From Bacteroidota bacterium (GTDB lineage Bacteria > Bacteroidota > Ignavibacteria > Kryptoniales > JAKASW01), in NCBI GenBank assembly GCA_021789755.1, contig JAJYJD010000162.1, forward strand, positions 1 through 7,839: a DNA stretch of 7,839 nucleotides, read 5' to 3'. Each line of letters begins with the position of its first letter. The stretch's first letter is position 1. The notes beneath the pieces were generated by a model. It was not told the DNA's origin and did no database searches. It saw nothing but the letters and a program-made list of their open reading frames with translations. Positions 6,399-7,839 of the stretch are shown here, in pieces. A program made the translations under genes and the position numbers.

Positions 6399-6407
6399 TT
6401 TTCCACA
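6399..6407 (+). promoter_or_regulatory. DnaA box 1
   Basis: TTTTCCACA, one mismatch to TTATCCACA. It is 21 bases (two helical turns) before box 2 in the same orientation. Confidence 0.75.
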
Positions 6408-6419
6408 GAATTGTTCCAC

Positions 6420-6428
6420 TTTTCCACA
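6420..6428 (+). promoter_or_regulatory. DnaA box 2
   Basis: TTTTCCACA, identical to box 1 and in phase with it. A partial TTGTTCCAC lies directly upstream at 6411-6419. Confidence 0.75.
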
Positions 6429-6486
6429 CTACCCGCACAAATCACTCGGTTTCGCACATATTAGGCAGCACGACCGGATCTCGAAA

Positions 6487-6495
6487 TTTTCCACA
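6487..6495 (+). promoter_or_regulatory. DnaA box 3
   Basis: TTTTCCACA, followed by ACGGC; an isolated copy in the middle of the array. Confidence 0.72.
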
Positions 6496-6570
6496 ACGGC
6501 CCGCACTTTCCCTGTAAGCCACACTAAGTCAGTATGTTATGCGGCCATCCGCGCGCTCCCACCATCTTGT

Positions 6571-6579
6571 TTTTCCACA
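6571..6579 (+). promoter_or_regulatory. DnaA box 4
   Basis: TTTTCCACA preceded by a further T, directly before the AT-rich 6581-6596 stretch. Confidence 0.75.
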
Positions 6580-6622
6580 CTTGCTTTGTTATTATTGACA
6601 GCCAGACATTCACTAGTTCTTG

Positions 6623-6631
6623 TGTGGATAA
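6623..6631 (-). promoter_or_regulatory. DnaA box 5, canonical
   Basis: TTATCCACA on the minus strand (TGTGGATAA on plus) is the only perfect consensus copy. It is 11 bases from box 6 in the same orientation and faces the AT-rich stretch at 6581-6600. Confidence 0.88.
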
Positions 6632-6633
6632 CT

Positions 6634-6642
6634 TGTGGAAAA
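6634..6642 (-). promoter_or_regulatory. DnaA box 6
   Basis: TTTTCCACA on the minus strand, one helical turn from box 5; the two form a tandem pair. Confidence 0.8.
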
Positions 6643-6696
6643 ACCGCGAAAGAATTCCGTTTTGGATGTCTTCCCTTTTCAGTTTGTGAGGATGCG

Positions 6697-6705
6697 TTTT
6701 CCACA
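6697..6705 (+). promoter_or_regulatory. DnaA box 7
   Basis: TTTTCCACA, the copy nearest dnaA among the strong ones. Placed about 130 bases before the dnaA start, it could also serve dnaA autoregulation. Confidence 0.75.
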
Positions 6706-6796
6706 CCGCTGTTAAGTGAGTGTTACCCGTTCCTTTAACTCTTTGAATACTGGTTGTTTATGGAGTCTTTCCTAATGTTGGTAACTCGGTTGGAAA

Positions 6797-6805
6797 TGTG
6801 GAGAA
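6797..6805 (-). promoter_or_regulatory. Weak DnaA-box-like site before dnaA
   Basis: TTCTCCACA on the minus strand keeps the CCACA half but differs at position 3 from both forms seen here. It lies 30 bases before the dnaA start, where binding could repress dnaA. Confidence 0.3.
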
Positions 6806-6820
6806 TTTCTTGACAATCTC

Positions 6821-6827
6821 AAGGGAG
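6821..6827 (+). promoter_or_regulatory. Ribosome binding site of dnaA
   Basis: AAGGGAG is seven bases before ATG 6835 and fixes the dnaA start ahead of the conserved domain I Trp. Confidence 0.75.
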
Positions 6828-6834
6828 CTTGCTG

Positions 6835-7839
6835 ATGGAGACTGTTACTGGAGCCAAGGGGGTTTGGCAGGAATGCATGAAAATTATTCATGGGCGGGTG
6901 AACAATTTGAGCTACAAGACATGGTTCGAGCCCGTGGTACCCGTAAGCCTCAACAATGAGAGCCTGATGCTCAAAGTGCCGAGCCAATTCTTTCACGACT
7001 GGCTCGAGGAACACTACTCGACCGTCGTGAACGAGTCTGTAAAAACGGTTGTCGGGGAAAATGCACGCGTGGAATACAGTATATCCGACGAAGATATCGG
7101 CGAAATGGAGCCCCAATTCTACAGGCCTGCGCAACGCGGTCAGATGAGCCAGCAATCTCAAATGACGTCAGCGTCCCGCTTCAGCGCAAAACCGGCGTTT
7201 GAGAGCAATCTCAATCCCCGGTACACATTCGATAATTTCATTAAAGGCGACAGCAACCAGTTCGCCAGGGCGGCCGCGTACGCAGTTGCAAACAACCCGG
7301 CCGGCACATCGTTTAACCCTCTTGTTGTCTATGGTGGTGTCGGTCTCGGCAAGACCCACCTGATCCAGGCGATCGGAAACCAGGCCCGCCAGATCGGCAA
7401 GGCGGACCGCGTCCTCTACGTATCGAGCGAACGCTTCACCGTGGACTTCGTCGATGCAATCCAGAAGGACCGCGCAAACGAATTTTCCAGCTTTTACCGC
7501 AGCATGGATATACTTATCGTCGACGACATACAGTTTCTCGCGGGTAAAGAAAAAACGCAGGATAATTTTTTCCATACCTTTAACGCGCTGCACCAAACCG
7601 GCAAACAGATTATTCTCTCCTCCGACAGGCCGCCGAAGGAACTGAAAGGTGTAGATGACCGGCTCGTCAGTCGTTTCACCTGGGGCTTGACGGTCGACGT
7701 ACAACCGCCAGATCTCGAAACGCGCATCGCCATTCTTCGGAAAAAGAGCGAGGACGACGGAATCCATATGCCGGACGATGTAATTGAGTATGTTGCCGCG
7801 AACGTCACATCGAATATCCGCGAGCTGGAGGGAGATCGG
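6835..7839 (+). CDS. dnaA: Chromosomal replication initiator protein DnaA (3' end beyond window)
   Basis: The first 335 codons are present and the frame is open at the right edge. DnaA is the AAA+ ATPase that binds DnaA boxes, melts oriC and loads the helicase. Domain I spans about 8-85 (VWQECMKIIHGRVNNLSYKT, WFEPV, LKVPSQFFHDWLEEHY). A short Gln/Ser-rich domain II linker covers about 90-126 (RGQMSQQSQM). Domain III begins LNPRYTFDNFIKGDSNQFA (126-144), with Walker A GGVGLGKTH (167-175), Walker B ILIVDDIQFLAGKEKTQ (226-242), sensor 1 ILSSDRPPKEL (260-270) and the arginine-finger segment DDRLVSRFTWGLTVDVQPPD (274-293). The region ends at SNIRELEGDR, the start of sensor 2. The DNA-binding domain IV lies outside the window. 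RFTWGL has Thr where RFGWGL is common. The linker is short compared with enterobacterial DnaA. It is divergent from the rpmH operon across oriC. Confidence 0.98.
   Translation, partial: METVTGAKGVWQECMKIIHGRVNNLSYKTWFEPVVPVSLNNESLMLKVPSQFFHDWLEEHYSTVVNESVKTVVGENARVEYSISDEDIGEMEPQFYRPAQRGQMSQQSQMTSASRFSAKPAFESNLNPRYTFDNFIKGDSNQFARAAAYAVANNPAGTSFNPLVVYGGVGLGKTHLIQAIGNQARQIGKADRVLYVSSERFTVDFVDAIQKDRANEFSSFYRSMDILIVDDIQFLAGKEKTQDNFFHTFNALHQTGKQIILSSDRPPKELKGVDDRLVSRFTWGLTVDVQPPDLETRIAILRKKSEDDGIHMPDDVIEYVAANVTSNIRELEGDR

Larger units (their letters stand above)
6390..6834. other. oriC: Probable chromosomal replication origin (oriC) with DnaA-box array
   Basis: The gap between the divergent rpmH and dnaA genes holds seven strong 9-mer DnaA boxes: plus strand at 6399, 6420, 6487, 6571 and 6697; minus strand at 6623-6631 and 6634-6642. 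An eighth weak one is at 6797-6805. Six of the seven are TTTTCCACA and one is TTATCCACA. The boxes at 6399 and 6420 are 21 bases apart and those at 6623 and 6634 are 11 apart, so each pair would sit on one face of the helix. The most AT-rich piece beside boxes is at 6581-6600 (TTGCTTTGTTATTATT), a candidate unwinding site; a second moderately AT-rich stretch lies at 6727-6786 before dnaA. No clear dnaA promoter was found. The region up to 6390 holds only the rpmH promoter and leader. Confidence 0.88.

Noticed and set aside
6595..6600. Perfect TTGACA on the plus strand inside oriC as a dnaA promoter
   Set aside because: No acceptable -10 element at 16-18 bases; the expected position reads TCTTGT, next to the canonical DnaA box.
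6810..6815. Perfect TTGACA just before dnaA
   Set aside because: A -10 element at normal spacing would fall on the dnaA start codon, so it cannot drive the observed start.
6249..6834. Small RNA or CRISPR repeats in the origin gap
   Set aside because: The repeated CCACA-containing units are 9-mers of mixed orientation and irregular spacing, which fits DnaA boxes and not CRISPR; no RNA gene structure was recognised.
7168..7767. 199-codon minus-strand frame opposite dnaA
   Set aside because: It lies fully antisense to the conserved AAA+ domain of dnaA, and its protein has no recognisable motifs.

Overview
This window carries a replication-origin neighbourhood from a bacterium with the layout rpmH-rnpA-yidD-yidC on one strand, an intergenic DnaA-box array, and dnaA on the other strand. 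The best guess for the organism is the Bacteroidota/Chlorobiota (FCB) group, possibly an Ignavibacteria-like lineage. The reasons are the left-edge protein, whose N-terminus resembles the M64 peptidase N-domain common in Bacteroidota; a YidC with a large periplasmic domain and Lys where most other phyla have the channel Arg; and the sequence character of DnaA and L34. Base composition is roughly balanced and Shine-Dalgarno sites are good, unlike typical Bacteroidia. The group assignment is inference; the origin assignment is firm.

Region 1 (about 1-2550, minus strand) is a probable three-gene unit, read right to left: a GAF + SpoIIE/PP2C-type phosphatase (1267-2550), a secreted, probably outer-membrane beta-barrel protein of unrecognised family (517-1209, TTG start), and the first 163 residues of an exported M64-like metallopeptidase (490 to beyond base 1). 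Gaps of 57 and 26 bases suggest cotranscription.

Region 2 (2551-2920) has no convincing gene. It holds a possible promoter for the phosphatase unit (17-bp spacer) and, on the plus strand, a 26-codon signal-peptide-like reading frame with a good ribosome site.

Region 3 (2921-6248, minus strand) is a tight operon in the order rpmH, rnpA, yidD, yidC and a trpF-like gene. The first four genes make ribosomal protein L34, the RNase P protein, the small YidD insertion factor and the YidC membrane insertase. The last gene encodes a divergent phosphoribosylanthranilate-isomerase-like barrel, in the place where mnmE or jag often lies. A sigma70-like promoter lies just upstream of rpmH.

Region 4 (6249-6834) is the probable oriC. 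Seven 9-mer DnaA boxes can be read directly: six are TTTTCCACA and one is the canonical TTATCCACA. Two pairs are spaced 21 and 11 bases apart, on the same face of the helix. The plus-strand dnaA gene follows at 6835 and runs off the right edge after 335 codons.

No RNA genes, CRISPR arrays, insertion sequences or phage genes were seen. The most interesting leads are the atypical TrpF-like protein inside the origin operon, the variant-dominated phased DnaA-box array, and the unrecognised barrel protein between a phosphatase and a protease.
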